Shown: positions 35,695 to 44,543 of the stretch, piece after piece
How positions within the stretch are numbered: position 1 is the stretch's first letter
Layout: each line of letters opens with the position of its first letter
Assembly: GCA_910574745.1 (NCBI GenBank)
Contig: CAJTCE010000005.1
Coordinates: 115,751 to 179,750 of the forward strand
Direction: 5' to 3'
Length of the DNA: 64,000 nucleotides
Source of the DNA: Lachnospiraceae bacterium
GTDB lineage: Bacteria > Bacillota > Clostridia > Lachnospirales > Lachnospiraceae
Translations under genes and position numbers: made by a program
The notes under the pieces: model-generated
Database searches by the model: none
Told to the model about the DNA's origin: nothing
The model's input: only the letters and a program-made list of their open reading frames with translations

Positions 35695-36723
35695 ATGGCA
35701 GTAAAAGTAGCAATCAATGGTTTTGGCCGTATCGGTCGTCTTGCATTCAGACAGATGTTTGGTGCAGAAGGTTATGAAGTTGTAGCAATCAACGATTTAA
35801 CAACACCTTCAATGTTAGCTCATTTATTAAAATACGACTCTTCTCAGGGAAGATACGTAGCAGTGGGCGAAGAAGATCAGGTTACAGCAGATGACGAAGC
35901 AGGTACAATCACAGTAAAAGGTAAAACAATCAAAATTTACAAAGAGCCAGACGCAAATAACTGCCCTTGGGGTGAAATCGGTGTTGACGTAGTATTAGAG
36001 TGCTCCGGTTTCTATACATCTAAAGCAAAAGCACAGGCTCACATCAACGCTGGTGCAAAGAAGGTTGTTATTTCCGCACCTGCCGGAAACGACCTTAAGA
36101 CAATCGTTTACAATGTAAACCATGAGACATTAACAGCAGAAGATCAGATTATCTCCGCTGCTTCCTGTACAACAAACTGCTTAGCTCCTATGGCTAAAGC
36201 ATTAAATGATCTGGCTCCCATCGAGTCCGGTATTATGTGTACGATCCACGCTTATACAGGCGATCAGATGATTCTTGACGGACCTCAGAGAAAAGGCGAT
36301 AAGAGAAGAAGCCGTGCAGGCGCTTGCAACATCGTTCCCAACTCCACAGGTGCTGCTAAAGCAATCGGCCTTGTTATTCCTGAATTAAACGGAAAATTAA
36401 TCGGAGCTGCTCAGCGTGTTCCTACCCCTACAGGTTCTTCCACATTATTATTCGCAGTAGTAGACAAAGAGGTAACAAAGGAAGAAGTTAATGAAGCTAT
36501 GAAAGCTCAGGCTACAGAGTCCTTCGGTTACAACACAGAAGAAATCGTTTCTTCCGATATCATCGGTATGAGATTTGGTTCTTTATTCGATGCTACTCAG
36601 ACAATGGTTTCTCCTTTACCCGGCGGAAAAACACAGGTAGAAGTTGTTTCCTGGTATGACAATGAGAACAGCTACACATCTCAGATGGTTCGTACAATCA
36701 AATATTTTGCTGAGTTAGGCTAA
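35695..36723 (+). CDS. gap: Glyceraldehyde-3-phosphate dehydrogenase, type I
   Basis: NAD-dependent glycolytic enzyme oxidising glyceraldehyde-3-phosphate to 1,3-bisphosphoglycerate. The 342 residues have the [14 protein letters not shown] Rossmann start ([10 protein letters not shown]), the catalytic cysteine C158 in [12 protein letters not shown], and the phosphate-binding WYDNENSY near the C-terminus. Codon use is restricted (frequent TTA, CCT, ACA, GCA), unlike most neighbours, as expected for a very highly expressed gene. AGGAGGAATTAAA precedes the ATG. It starts the gap-pgk-tpiA cluster. Confidence 0.98.
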   Translation: MAVKVAINGFGRIGRLAFRQMFGAEGYEVVAINDLTTPSMLAHLLKYDSSQGRYVAVGEEDQVTADDEAGTITVKGKTIKIYKEPDANNCPWGEIGVDVVLECSGFYTSKAKAQAHINAGAKKVVISAPAGNDLKTIVYNVNHETLTAEDQIISAASCTTNCLAPMAKALNDLAPIESGIMCTIHAYTGDQMILDGPQRKGDKRRSRAGACNIVPNSTGAAKAIGLVIPELNGKLIGAAQRVPTPTGSSTLLFAVVDKEVTKEEVNEAMKAQATESFGYNTEEIVSSDIIGMRFGSLFDATQTMVSPLPGGKTQVEVVSWYDNENSYTSQMVRTIKYFAELG

Positions 36724-36759
36724 TCCTGATTGATACAATCTGAATTAAGTAAAGACCTT

Positions 36760-36790
36760 AAAGGGTCCGGTCATTTGGGCCGGACCCTTT
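36760..36790 (+). terminator. Hairpin terminator or attenuator between gap and pgk
   Basis: AAAGGGTCCGG / CCGGACCCTTT, an 11-bp perfect stem with 9-nt loop, followed by a weak T-run (TTTGTATATG). Two more dyads follow before pgk: GCACAGG/CCTGTGC (about 36797-36844) and GCCGG/CCGGC (about 36852-36869). Partial read-through with processing would explain unequal gap and pgk levels. Confidence 0.75.
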
Positions 36791-36897
36791 GTATATGCAC
36801 AGGGGATAATAGGGAAAACCATTGGTTTACAGTATGTGCCTGTGCGCAAGGCCGGATAGATTTCCGGCTTGATTAAAAAATTTAGGAGGCTATAAAA

Positions 36898-38121
36898 ATG
36901 GGATTAAACAAAAAATCAGTTGATGACATCAACGTAAACGGAAAGCGTGTTTTAGTAAGATGTGATTTTAACGTACCTCTCAAAAACGGAGAGATTACGG
37001 ATGATACTCGTATTAAGGCAGCGCTTCCCACCATTGAAAAACTATTAAAGGACGGCGGCAAAGTAATTCTCTGCTCCCACTTAGGAAAAGTAAAGAACGG
37101 CCCCAATGAAGGAGAATCCCTGGCACCTGTTGCTAAGAGACTTTCCGAGAAGTTAGGAAAAGCAGTAAACTTTGTGGCTGATTACAACGTAACAGGCGAG
37201 GCTGCTACAAAGGCAGTTGCAGATATGAAAGAAGGAGATGTCGTACTGCTTCAGAATACACGTTTCCGTGGAGCGGAAGAGACAAAGAACGGCGAAGCAT
37301 TCTCTAAAGAATTGGCAGACCTTTGCGATGTATATGTATGCGACGCTTTCGGTTCTTCCCACAGGGCACATGCTTCCGTTGCAGGCGTAACAGAGGTTGT
37401 ACGTGCAAAAGGCGGCGAGTGCGCAGTCGGTTACCTGATGCAGAAGGAAATCGATTTCTTAGGCAATGCGGTTGAAAACCCTGTAAGACCTTTCGTTGCA
37501 ATTCTCGGCGGCGCCAAGGTTGCTGACAAGTTAAATGTTATCAACAACTTACTTGAAAAATGCGATACCCTGATCATCGGTGGCGGAATGGCTTTCACAT
37601 TTTTAAAGGCAAAAGGCTATGAAGTAGGTAACTCCTTAGTAGACAATGAAAAGCTTGACTACTGCAAAGAGATGATGGAAAAGGCAGAAAAGCTTGGCAA
37701 GAAATTACTGCTTCCTGTTGATACCACAATCGCGGCAGCTTTCCCCAACCCTATTGACGGACCTATCGACGTTCAGGTTGTAGATGCTGACAAGATTCCG
37801 GCTGATATGGAAGGTCTTGATATCGGAACAAAGACAGCAGAATTATATGCTGACGCTGTAAAATCCGCTAAGACCGTTGTATGGAACGGACCTATGGGCG
37901 TATTTGAGAATCCTACCCTTGCGGCAGGTACCATTGCAGTTGCAAAATCTTTAGCTGAAACAGATGCTACAACTATTATCGGTGGCGGCGATTCTGCAGC
38001 AGCAGTTAACCAGCTGGGCTTTGCGGATAAGATGAGCCATATTTCCACAGGCGGCGGCGCTTCCCTTGAATTCTTAGAAGGCAAAGTGCTTCCTGGCGTA
38101 GATGCGGCTGATGATAAATAA
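36898..38121 (+). CDS. pgk: Phosphoglycerate kinase
   Basis: Transfers phosphate from 1,3-bisphosphoglycerate to ADP, the first ATP-forming step of glycolysis. The 407-residue two-domain protein has [13 protein letters not shown] near the N-terminus, [12 protein letters not shown], the hinge and nucleotide-binding [12 protein letters not shown], and [13 protein letters not shown] at the C-terminal domain. TAGGAGG precedes the start. Codon bias is strong, as in gap. Confidence 0.98.
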   Translation: MGLNKKSVDDINVNGKRVLVRCDFNVPLKNGEITDDTRIKAALPTIEKLLKDGGKVILCSHLGKVKNGPNEGESLAPVAKRLSEKLGKAVNFVADYNVTGEAATKAVADMKEGDVVLLQNTRFRGAEETKNGEAFSKELADLCDVYVCDAFGSSHRAHASVAGVTEVVRAKGGECAVGYLMQKEIDFLGNAVENPVRPFVAILGGAKVADKLNVINNLLEKCDTLIIGGGMAFTFLKAKGYEVGNSLVDNEKLDYCKEMMEKAEKLGKKLLLPVDTTIAAAFPNPIDGPIDVQVVDADKIPADMEGLDIGTKTAELYADAVKSAKTVVWNGPMGVFENPTLAAGTIAVAKSLAETDATTIIGGGDSAAAVNQLGFADKMSHISTGGGASLEFLEGKVLPGVDAADDK

Positions 38122-38143
38122 ACATTAAATTTGGGGGATGGGA

Positions 38144-38626
38144 ATGAGTACAGGCAAAAAAGTCGCCGGAATTATTATGTCCGTTTTTGGCGGTCTCTTT
38201 CTTTTCAGTGCTGTTATCTTTGCCATTGTTTTTCTGGCAGTAGGAGGAATAATGGGAAATGTGAGACAAAATGCGGCGGAAGAATTTGAAGAGTTTTCCA
38301 AACATGCAGTGGAGACCTATGGTACGATTACAGATGTAGATAGTTCAACGACGATTGAATATTATTCAGAAATGGATGATAGCTATTATCAGGTTGCATT
38401 TTCGGTTTCTAACAGTTCCTTTAGAGAGGGAGATTCTATTGTCATCTATTATGATGAAGATAATCCCGGATCTTGTATGGCGCCTGATTTGGTGGAAGGA
38501 ACTTATGAAACGCTTGGCACTGTATTTTATGGTGTGGGAGCAGGTGCTGGTGTATTTTTTGGAATCATGGGACTGGGACTTTTGATTGGCGGCATTGTAC
38601 TTATTAAGAAATCCAAATCTTCCTAA
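38144..38626 (+). CDS. Small two-helix membrane protein, DUF3592-like
   Basis: A 160-residue protein with an N-terminal membrane helix (VAGIIMSVFGGLFLFSAVIF), an extracytoplasmic beta-rich domain of about 85 residues containing YGTITDVDSSTTIEYYSE and VIYYDEDNPGSC, and a C-terminal helix pair rich in Gly. The pattern of a short beta domain asking 'value in, value out' strands with YYDEDNPG between two membrane segments resembles DUF3592 proteins of unknown function. The ATG at 38144 is preferred to 38138 because GGGGG at 38133-38137 leaves usable spacing. It lies 22 nt after pgk and may be co-transcribed with the glycolytic genes. Confidence 0.7.
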   Translation: MSTGKKVAGIIMSVFGGLFLFSAVIFAIVFLAVGGIMGNVRQNAAEEFEEFSKHAVETYGTITDVDSSTTIEYYSEMDDSYYQVAFSVSNSSFREGDSIVIYYDEDNPGSCMAPDLVEGTYETLGTVFYGVGAGAGVFFGIMGLGLLIGGIVLIKKSKSS

Positions 38627-38677
38627 AAATTAAATTCGTAAATTTTCTTCGGGCAGATTTTAAAAGTGAGGAGCAGG

Positions 38678-38890
38678 ATGTTAAATAAGAAAAATAAGGA
38701 AGCAAGAGTTATCTTTGTTGCTAACCGGGAAACAGGAGAAAAAATAAATCTCTATGGATGGGTTAAAGAAGATAAGGAAACAAAAACTTTTGTTATCTAT
38801 GATGCTACAACACCCACAGTATGTATTCACGAATACGATTTAGAAATGTACGAATGGAAATATGCAAAGAAAAAGATTTTTCACTTTTAG
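38678..38890 (+). CDS. Small hypothetical protein
   Basis: A 70-residue charged protein (MLNKKNKEARVIFVANRETG start) that looks beta-rich, without membrane segment, signal peptide or cysteine pair. I do not recognise it. The ATG at 38678 is chosen over an upstream GTG because GAGGAG lies just before it, although spacing is short. It sits between the DUF3592-like gene and tpiA in a compact run, so it is probably part of the pgk-tpiA transcript. Confidence 0.55.
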   Translation: MLNKKNKEARVIFVANRETGEKINLYGWVKEDKETKTFVIYDATTPTVCIHEYDLEMYEWKYAKKKIFHF

Positions 38891-38945
38891 TTATGGATTA
38901 GCCGTATTAATAGTGAGACAAATTCTATTTAAAGGAGAATGAAAA

Positions 38946-39695
38946 ATGGCAAGAAAAAAAATTATCGCCGGAAACTGGAAGATGAATATGACTCCCAGCG
39001 AGGCAGTAGAATTGGTAAACACATTAAAACCCCTGGTAGCGACTGATGATGCAGACGTTGTTTTCTGCGTGCCGGCTATCGATATCATTCCTGTTATGGA
39101 AGCTGCAAAAGGCTCCAATATTCAGGTTGGCGCTGAGAATATGTATTTTGAGGAGAAAGGAGCTTTCACAGGCGAGATTTCCCCTAACATGCTGACAGAT
39201 GTTGGCGTTAAATATGTTGTTTTAGGTCATTCCGAGAGAAGAGAATACTTTGCAGAAACATCCGAAACGGTAAATAAGAAAATGTTAAAGGCTTTCGAGC
39301 ACGGCATTACGCCTATCATGTGCTGCGGAGAATCCTTAGAACAGAGAGAACAGGGCGTGACCATGGACTTTATCCGTCAGCAGGTTAAGGTTGGTTTCCT
39401 TGGTGTAACGGCAGACCAGGCAAAGACAGCAGTTATCGCTTATGAGCCTATCTGGGCTATCGGAACGGGCAAGACAGCTACTACAGAGCAGGCACAGGAG
39501 GTTTGCAAGGGCATCCGTGAGTGTATCGCAGAAATTTATGATGATGCAACGGCAGAAGCGATCCGTATCCAGTATGGCGGTTCCGTAAATGCAGCTACAG
39601 CAGCAGATTTATTCTCACAGCCTGACATTGACGGCGGTCTGGTTGGCGGAGCAGCATTAAAGCCTGACTTTGGCAAGATCGTGAATTACAAATAA
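38946..39695 (+). CDS. tpiA: Triose-phosphate isomerase
   Basis: Interconverts dihydroxyacetone phosphate and glyceraldehyde-3-phosphate. The 249-residue TIM barrel has K12 in AGNWKMN, the electrophile H95 in VVLGHSERR, the catalytic base E167 in [11 protein letters not shown] (the loop-6 motif) and the phosphate-binding YGGSVN and GGLVGGAAL ends. AAAGGAG precedes the start. A terminator closes the gap-pgk-tpiA region. Confidence 0.98.
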   Translation: MARKKIIAGNWKMNMTPSEAVELVNTLKPLVATDDADVVFCVPAIDIIPVMEAAKGSNIQVGAENMYFEEKGAFTGEISPNMLTDVGVKYVVLGHSERREYFAETSETVNKKMLKAFEHGITPIMCCGESLEQREQGVTMDFIRQQVKVGFLGVTADQAKTAVIAYEPIWAIGTGKTATTEQAQEVCKGIRECIAEIYDDATAEAIRIQYGGSVNAATAADLFSQPDIDGGLVGGAALKPDFGKIVNYK

Positions 39696-39735
39696 TAAGG
39701 TTATTGCAAAGGTTTAATACTTGCTAAATGTAATA

Positions 39736-39778
39736 AAAAGGGATATTGAGGGAATTGAATTCCATTGATATCCCTTTT
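39736..39778 (+). terminator. Terminator after tpiA
   Basis: AAAAGGGATAT / ATATCCCTTTT, an 11-bp perfect stem, with inner GAATT/AATTC pairing. Confidence 0.8.
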
Positions 39779-39827
39779 GACATTACTGTTTGTGTCGTCA
39801 GCCGAAGGCGGCGGAATGGAGATTAAA

Positions 39828-41036
39828 ATGAGAAATGCAAAAGCTGTTATGTTTATTTGCCTCAGTCTTGCAATTTTGTGCTCTTGCGGAAAAAAGGAGT
39901 TGGCGCCGGAAAAAGATTACGTGGAGAAAACGGCAGAACCGGACGAGAACGAAAAGAATTCCGGACAAGATGACAGTAAAGAGGGAGAAGATGCTGTACA
40001 GTACGGCGGAAAAGATAAAGCGGAATTAGGACAGGATAGAGACGACGGGGGAAATACTTATAAGGATGCGTATCTTTCTTATTTAGATTCCCTCGGGGAT
40101 GCTGCAGATACCTGTACCTACAGCCTTATTTATGTAGATGAAGATGATATTCCCGAACTGGTAATAGATACCGGATATGAGGCCGGGGGATGCCAAATTC
40201 TGACCTTCCATGATGGTATTTTGGATGAATGGCAGTCGAACCGCTTAAATGTTACTTATATTGAGAAAGGGAATCTTATTTGCAATTCAGATGGTAATAT
40301 GGGCTATTACCATGATTATGTGTATACGATTCAAGATGGAAAGTGGCGCTATGTGGACGGCGGAGTGTGGGGGGATCCTTCGGATGGACCGCAGTTTGAC
40401 GAAAATGGGGATTATATTTTTGTGTATCAATGGGGCGAGGAAGAGGTAAGCGAAGAAGAGTATGGGACGCGGCTAAACGAGGTATATCCGTCAAAACAGG
40501 CCAGACAAGCAGAAAAATACTATATTCTGAAGGAAATCCGTTCTGTTTTAGAAACAGGGGACGCGACTTTTGCAGGACATCGGTATGAAATGGTAGTGGA
40601 AGATCTGACATGGAAGGAAGCGGAAGCTTTATGCCGGGAAAAGGGCGGCTATCTGGCTACGATTACGACATGGGAAGAGCTGGAGCGGATTCAGGAGCAG
40701 ATGATTTCGGAAGATAAGGAAAACGTCACATTTTTTGTTGGAGCCAATAACGAAAGAACCGATAATACCTTTGGATTTCATTGGATTGAACCGGAGAGCG
40801 GAGAAACTTATGATATGTTGAATTTATATAATGCGCTGTTTGAATTCTGGCTGGAAGGAGAACCAAGTTATACCGGACTGACAGAGGACGGAGTGGAAGT
40901 TGACGAAGACTATGTGGTTCTTTTCTACCGTAAGGCAGACGACAGATGCTATTTAAATGATGTGCCGGATGATATTTTATCCGCAGCGCCTTCTTATGCT
41001 GGAAAAGTGGGATATATCTGTGAATATGAAAAATGA
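39828..41036 (+). CDS. Lipoprotein with C-type-lectin-like domain
   Basis: A 402-residue exported lipoprotein. The signal peptide (KAVMFICLSLAILCSCGKK) ends in a lipobox-like LCSC. A charged linker of about 60 residues follows, then a domain containing YSLIYVDEDDIPELVIDTGY, which recurs in clostridial lipoproteins. The last 155 residues (about 247-402) resemble a C-type lectin fold: FAGHRYEMVVEDLTWKEAEA, C, GGYLATITTWEELE, WLEGEPS, CYLNDVPD, then GYICEYEK. Cysteine spacing and the WxxAxxxC/GGxLAxI pattern are typical. Bacterial proteins of this kind bind proteins or glycans at the cell surface. ATG 39828 is favoured by GGAG at 39818-39821; ATG 39816 is possible. A single gene between two terminators. 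Confidence 0.8.
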   Translation: MRNAKAVMFICLSLAILCSCGKKELAPEKDYVEKTAEPDENEKNSGQDDSKEGEDAVQYGGKDKAELGQDRDDGGNTYKDAYLSYLDSLGDAADTCTYSLIYVDEDDIPELVIDTGYEAGGCQILTFHDGILDEWQSNRLNVTYIEKGNLICNSDGNMGYYHDYVYTIQDGKWRYVDGGVWGDPSDGPQFDENGDYIFVYQWGEEEVSEEEYGTRLNEVYPSKQARQAEKYYILKEIRSVLETGDATFAGHRYEMVVEDLTWKEAEALCREKGGYLATITTWEELERIQEQMISEDKENVTFFVGANNERTDNTFGFHWIEPESGETYDMLNLYNALFEFWLEGEPSYTGLTEDGVEVDEDYVVLFYRKADDRCYLNDVPDDILSAAPSYAGKVGYICEYEK

Positions 41037-41099
41037 TGAAATCCCTTAAAAGACAGACGGGATATTGGTTTTGGCTAAAAATTCCAAGGAATTTAATAA

Positions 41100-41215
41100 A
41101 AAAAGAAGGGGCTGTTGCAAAAGTACGATTATCCTGCATATATCGTTGTGATATCAACAATATATGCACCATATATTGCGAAAATTTGTTTCTTTAAAAC
41201 AGCCCCTTTTTGGTT
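41100..41215. terminator. Nested inverted repeats between converging genes
   Basis: Outer arms read AAGGGGCTGTT (about 41107-41117) and AACAGCCCCTT (about 41200-41211), flanked by A-rich and T-rich tracts. Inside lies a second dyad, TGCATATAT / ATATATGCA with GTTG/CAAC, at about 41142-41176. It can terminate both the lipoprotein gene (+) and pbuG (-). The outer arms also resemble ends of small insertion elements, so a MITE-like origin is possible. Confidence 0.6.
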
Positions 41216-41298
41216 GCATATTTTGGTATTATCCGTAATGTTTACCGTGGCTTACACAAGCATCCTATCATTTCCGAAATTTCGGAAAAATACTGTTT

Positions 41299-42657
41299 TT
41301 ACAGGAAAATGTATTTACAAATAAACAGTATGGCAAGTATGTACATAAGCGGTTTGATTTTTTTCGCCTTTCCGCATACAATGTTAATAAACACATAGGA
41401 GATAACACCTACTGCTATGCCCTCGGAAATGCTGTATAAAAGAGGCATGGAAAGCAGGCACAAATAAGCGGGAATCGCTTCCGTTAAATCGTTGAAGTCA
41501 ATCTGCGCTACGGCTGTTATCATCAGAAAGCCTACAAATAGTAATGCGGGAGCTGTTGCAAACCCCGGAATTGCCGTGAAGATCGGTGCAAAGATAATGG
41601 AAAGCAGGAATAAGAATCCGGTCACAACGGATGAAAGTCCTGTTCTGCCGCCTTCTGCCACACCGGCAGAGCTCTCTACAAAAGTGGTGGTAGTGGAAGT
41701 GCCCAGAACCGCACCGGCGCTTGTTGCAATCGCATCTGCCAGCAGGGCCTGTTTGATACGGGGGAGCTTTCCGTCCTTATCTAACATATTTGCCTTGTTT
41801 GCACAGCCAATCAAGGTTCCCAGTGTATCAAAGATATCTACAAATAAAAATGCCAGAATGATAACAATGAAATCTGTTATTCTGACAGATGAGAAATCTG
41901 CCTTGAAGCACTGTCCGAAAGTCAATCCGATAGCGCCAAAGCTAAAGTTGCTAAAGGAGGGGAGAAGAGAATAGTATCCTGCTTCAGGATCTACGGTATA
42001 TAATCCTGTCAACTGGCAGATGATGCCGAGAATCCAGGTTGCGAAAATGCCGATTAATATAGAACCTTTCACGCCTTTTATATAAAGAATGACAATCAGA
42101 AACGTGCCGATAATTGCTAACAGCGCACTGATGCCTGCCGTGTGAAAGCTTTCTGTAAAGTCAATGACCGTAACCAGGGTAGAATCTGAGTTGACTACAA
42201 TTCCTGCATTCTGGAATCCGATAAAGGCAATAAAAAGACCAATACCTACAGAAACGCCTTTCTTTAAAGGGAGCGGAATTGCATTGAAGATTGCCTCACG
42301 CACATTTGTTACGGATAGTACGATGAAAATCAAGCCTTCCACAAATACTGCCAGGAGCGCAACCTGCCAGGAATATCCCATGACACCGCATACCGTATAA
42401 GCAAAATATGCATTAAGGCCCAGGCCCGGTGCAAGGGCAAAAGGATAATTGGCAAGAAGCGCCATTGCCATGGTACCTACAAAAGCCGCAAGTGCAGTGG
42501 CCATTAAAATAGCGTTGCTGTCCATGCCTGACTCAGACAGAATGGAAGGATTGACCGCCAAGATATATGCCATCGTCATAAAGGTTGTGATTCCGGCAAC
42601 TACCTCCGTTTTAATGCTCGTGTTGTTTTCTTTGAGTTTGAACCATTTTTCTAACAT
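41299..42657 (-). CDS. pbuG: Guanine/hypoxanthine permease (NCS2, AzgA-like)
   Basis: A 452-residue purine base transporter with 12-14 membrane helices. The start EKWFKLKENNTSIKTEVVAG followed by ITTFMTMAYILAVNP, the NAYFAYTVCG motif and the FVDIFDTLGTLIG stretch identify the AzgA/PbuG branch of NCS2 rather than uracil permeases. The ATG at 42657 has AAGGTGG at good spacing; the in-frame ATG six codons earlier does not. It is 33 bp downstream of apt on the same strand, so purine base import and salvage are co-expressed. Confidence 0.92.
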   Translation of the reverse strand: MLEKWFKLKENNTSIKTEVVAGITTFMTMAYILAVNPSILSESGMDSNAILMATALAAFVGTMAMALLANYPFALAPGLGLNAYFAYTVCGVMGYSWQVALLAVFVEGLIFIVLSVTNVREAIFNAIPLPLKKGVSVGIGLFIAFIGFQNAGIVVNSDSTLVTVIDFTESFHTAGISALLAIIGTFLIVILYIKGVKGSILIGIFATWILGIICQLTGLYTVDPEAGYYSLLPSFSNFSFGAIGLTFGQCFKADFSSVRITDFIVIILAFLFVDIFDTLGTLIGCANKANMLDKDGKLPRIKQALLADAIATSAGAVLGTSTTTTFVESSAGVAEGGRTGLSSVVTGFLFLLSIIFAPIFTAIPGFATAPALLFVGFLMITAVAQIDFNDLTEAIPAYLCLLSMPLLYSISEGIAVGVISYVFINIVCGKAKKIKPLMYILAILFICKYIFL

Positions 42658-42690
42658 TATTTTCCACCTTTTCATAATATGTGTAAGATA

Positions 42691-43215
42691 TTAATTGCCT
42701 TTATAGATGATGACGCTGTCCACATCATAACCTTTCAGGCGCTCTCTTCCCTTAAGACCTGCCAGTTCCATCAGAAAAATCACTTTAACGACTTCGCCGC
42801 CAAGTTCTTCAATCATCTGAATGCTTGCCTCAATGGTGCCTCCTGTTGCAATCAGGTCATCCACTACGACGACCTTTTGTCCCGGTTTGATAGAGTCCTT
42901 ATGCATTTCCACCACTGAACTGCCATATTCCAAAGCGTATTCTTTAGAGATGACTTCCAATGGCAGCTTGCCTTTTTTACGAATCGGAACGAATCCCTTA
43001 TGTAAGGAGTAGGCAATGGGGACGCCAAAGATAAATCCTCTTGACTCTGTTCCGACAACCAGGTCAAAATCAATTCCTTCCAGCATCTTTTTCATAGAAT
43101 CAATGGCCAGCGCTAATCCGTCCGGATCCTGCAGTACACTGGTCACATCCCTGAAAATGATACCTTCTTCCGGAAAATCCGGAATACTGCGTATGTAGTC
43201 TTCCATATTCTTCAT
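42691..43215 (-). CDS. apt: Adenine phosphoribosyltransferase
   Basis: Converts adenine and PRPP to AMP in purine salvage. The 174 residues contain FPEEGIIFRDVTSVLQD, GTESRGFIFG, the base loop FVPIRKKGKLP and the PRPP-binding VVVVDDLIATGGT. A longer in-frame extension exists, but the ATG at 43215 fits family length. AAGGAGG lies 17 nt upstream of it, which is too far for a standard site, so the exact start (43215 or 43206) is uncertain. First gene of an apt-pbuG operon. Confidence 0.95.
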   Translation of the reverse strand: MKNMEDYIRSIPDFPEEGIIFRDVTSVLQDPDGLALAIDSMKKMLEGIDFDLVVGTESRGFIFGVPIAYSLHKGFVPIRKKGKLPLEVISKEYALEYGSSVVEMHKDSIKPGQKVVVVDDLIATGGTIEASIQMIEELGGEVVKVIFLMELAGLKGRERLKGYDVDSVIIYKGN

Positions 43216-43239
43216 AATCGTTCTTTTCTTGTCCTCCTT

Positions 43240-43314
43240 AAAAAAATGAGGTAAAGAATTCATATTGATTTCTTTACCTTAATTTATTATAAGACTATCT
43301 TTGCAGAACTGCAA
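43240..43314 (-). promoter_or_regulatory. apt promoter and terminator-like 5' hairpin
   Basis: On the minus strand TTGCAG (43314-43309), 17 bp, TATAAT (43291-43286). The transcript would begin near 43279, exactly where a hairpin starts: GGTAAAGAA (43278-43270) pairs with TTCTTTACC (43258-43250), followed after TCA by seven T and then AAGGAGG. It is either a 5'-end stabilising stem or an attenuator. No purine riboswitch core was recognised. Confidence 0.6.
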
Positions 43315-43387
43315 GTAGCTTTATCTTATTTTCATTTCATTTTCTTTTCTTTTTTGGAAAGGAAGGAGAGAAAATGGGGAGGATTTT

Positions 43388-44302
43388 CTACAGTTTAGAC
43401 CTATGAATTCCTTTTTCGATAATGCCAAATCCCAGGGGATAAGGTCCGGTGTGAACGCCGATGGTTGCCCCGATTTGGTAAACCGGTATTTCCTTTATGT
43501 CATATCCCTTTTCCCAAAGTGTGGAAAGCGCCTGGTCACGAAAGGCGAGGCCTTCCTCCCGGTCATATCCATAGCCTACTGCAAGGCTGTAACAGTTAAT
43601 TCCCAAATTACTTTTCTTTAAATATTCTAAAAGAAGATCCAAGACCTTTTTCAAAGTACGTTTCCGTCCCCTGTCAATGCCGGAAGGGAAGATTTCTCCC
43701 TGTTTTAGAGTAATGACCGGGCGGATGTCCAAAACGCTTCCCGCAAGAGCGGATACTTTCCCGATTCGTCCGCCATGCTTTAAGTATTCCATATTTCCTA
43801 CCGTAAAGAAAATCCTGCCGGTACTTTTAATTTCCTCCAGACGGGTTACGGTATCCTTATAGGTAAAGCCACCATCCCGCAGGTTTACCGCCTCTAATAC
43901 ATATTGTCCCTGCAGGACTGTATTGATCGTGGCGTCAATGACGGTAATTTCCGCCTGGGGATACTTTTCCTGCACAAGGGCTTTGGCATTGAGGGCGGAT
44001 TGCATGGAGCCGCTGAATTTTGTGGTAATGCAGATACAAATCACAGGAACGCCTTCCCGGGCAAAGGGAAGGAACGCTTCTTCGTAATCCTGAATGGAGG
44101 GCATGGAAGATTTGGGGTATACCCCTTTTTTCTCCACCATTTGCTGATAGAAGTCCCGGATGTCAATTTCGACATTTTCTTTGAAATAGTGTGTATCGTC
44201 GAAAGATACATAAAACGGTACGACCGTAATGTTTTTTTCCTGTGCCAGTTCTTTGGGGAGGTCACAGGAGCCGTCGCTGATAATATGAAATAATTCTTTC
44301 AT
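43388..44302 (-). CDS. DegV family fatty-acid-binding protein
   Basis: A 304-residue DegV protein. Members bind a fatty acid in a cleft between two domains and, as FakB, present it to the FakA kinase for phosphorylation. Visible motifs: the N-terminal ISDGSCDLPKEL, the KGVYPKSSMPSIQDY segment, SGSMQSALNA, and the C-terminal HTGPYPLGFG with conserved His-Thr-Gly-Pro. fakA is not in the window. AGAAGG precedes the ATG. Appears monocistronic. Confidence 0.9.
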   Translation of the reverse strand: MKELFHIISDGSCDLPKELAQEKNITVVPFYVSFDDTHYFKENVEIDIRDFYQQMVEKKGVYPKSSMPSIQDYEEAFLPFAREGVPVICICITTKFSGSMQSALNAKALVQEKYPQAEITVIDATINTVLQGQYVLEAVNLRDGGFTYKDTVTRLEEIKSTGRIFFTVGNMEYLKHGGRIGKVSALAGSVLDIRPVITLKQGEIFPSGIDRGRKRTLKKVLDLLLEYLKKSNLGINCYSLAVGYGYDREEGLAFRDQALSTLWEKGYDIKEIPVYQIGATIGVHTGPYPLGFGIIEKGIHRSKL

Positions 44303-44543
44303 GTAAAAACCTTCTTTAGATCATAGTATTTTGAATATCATATTCAGAATGAGACAGTTTTCTCTGATATTTAGAATACTACGTTTGCGGAATTATTGCA
44401 ATCTTTATAACGTATAAATATTGCAATACAGAGGTATTTGAACTGCTTTTAGGGGTTTTGAATACTATGTAATGACGATAAAGCCCTATTTCTAGATGTG
44501 AAAGAAAGAAAAACGGTAAAAAATCTGCCGTTTCGTTTTTGGA

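Noticed and set aside
40276..41172. Antisense frames within the lectin-like lipoprotein gene
   Set aside because: They overlap a well-supported gene, lack ribosome sites and have low-complexity composition.
43216..43330. Purine riboswitch upstream of apt-pbuG
   Set aside because: The leader is too short for the three-way junction and no conserved core was recognised; only a simple hairpin is present.
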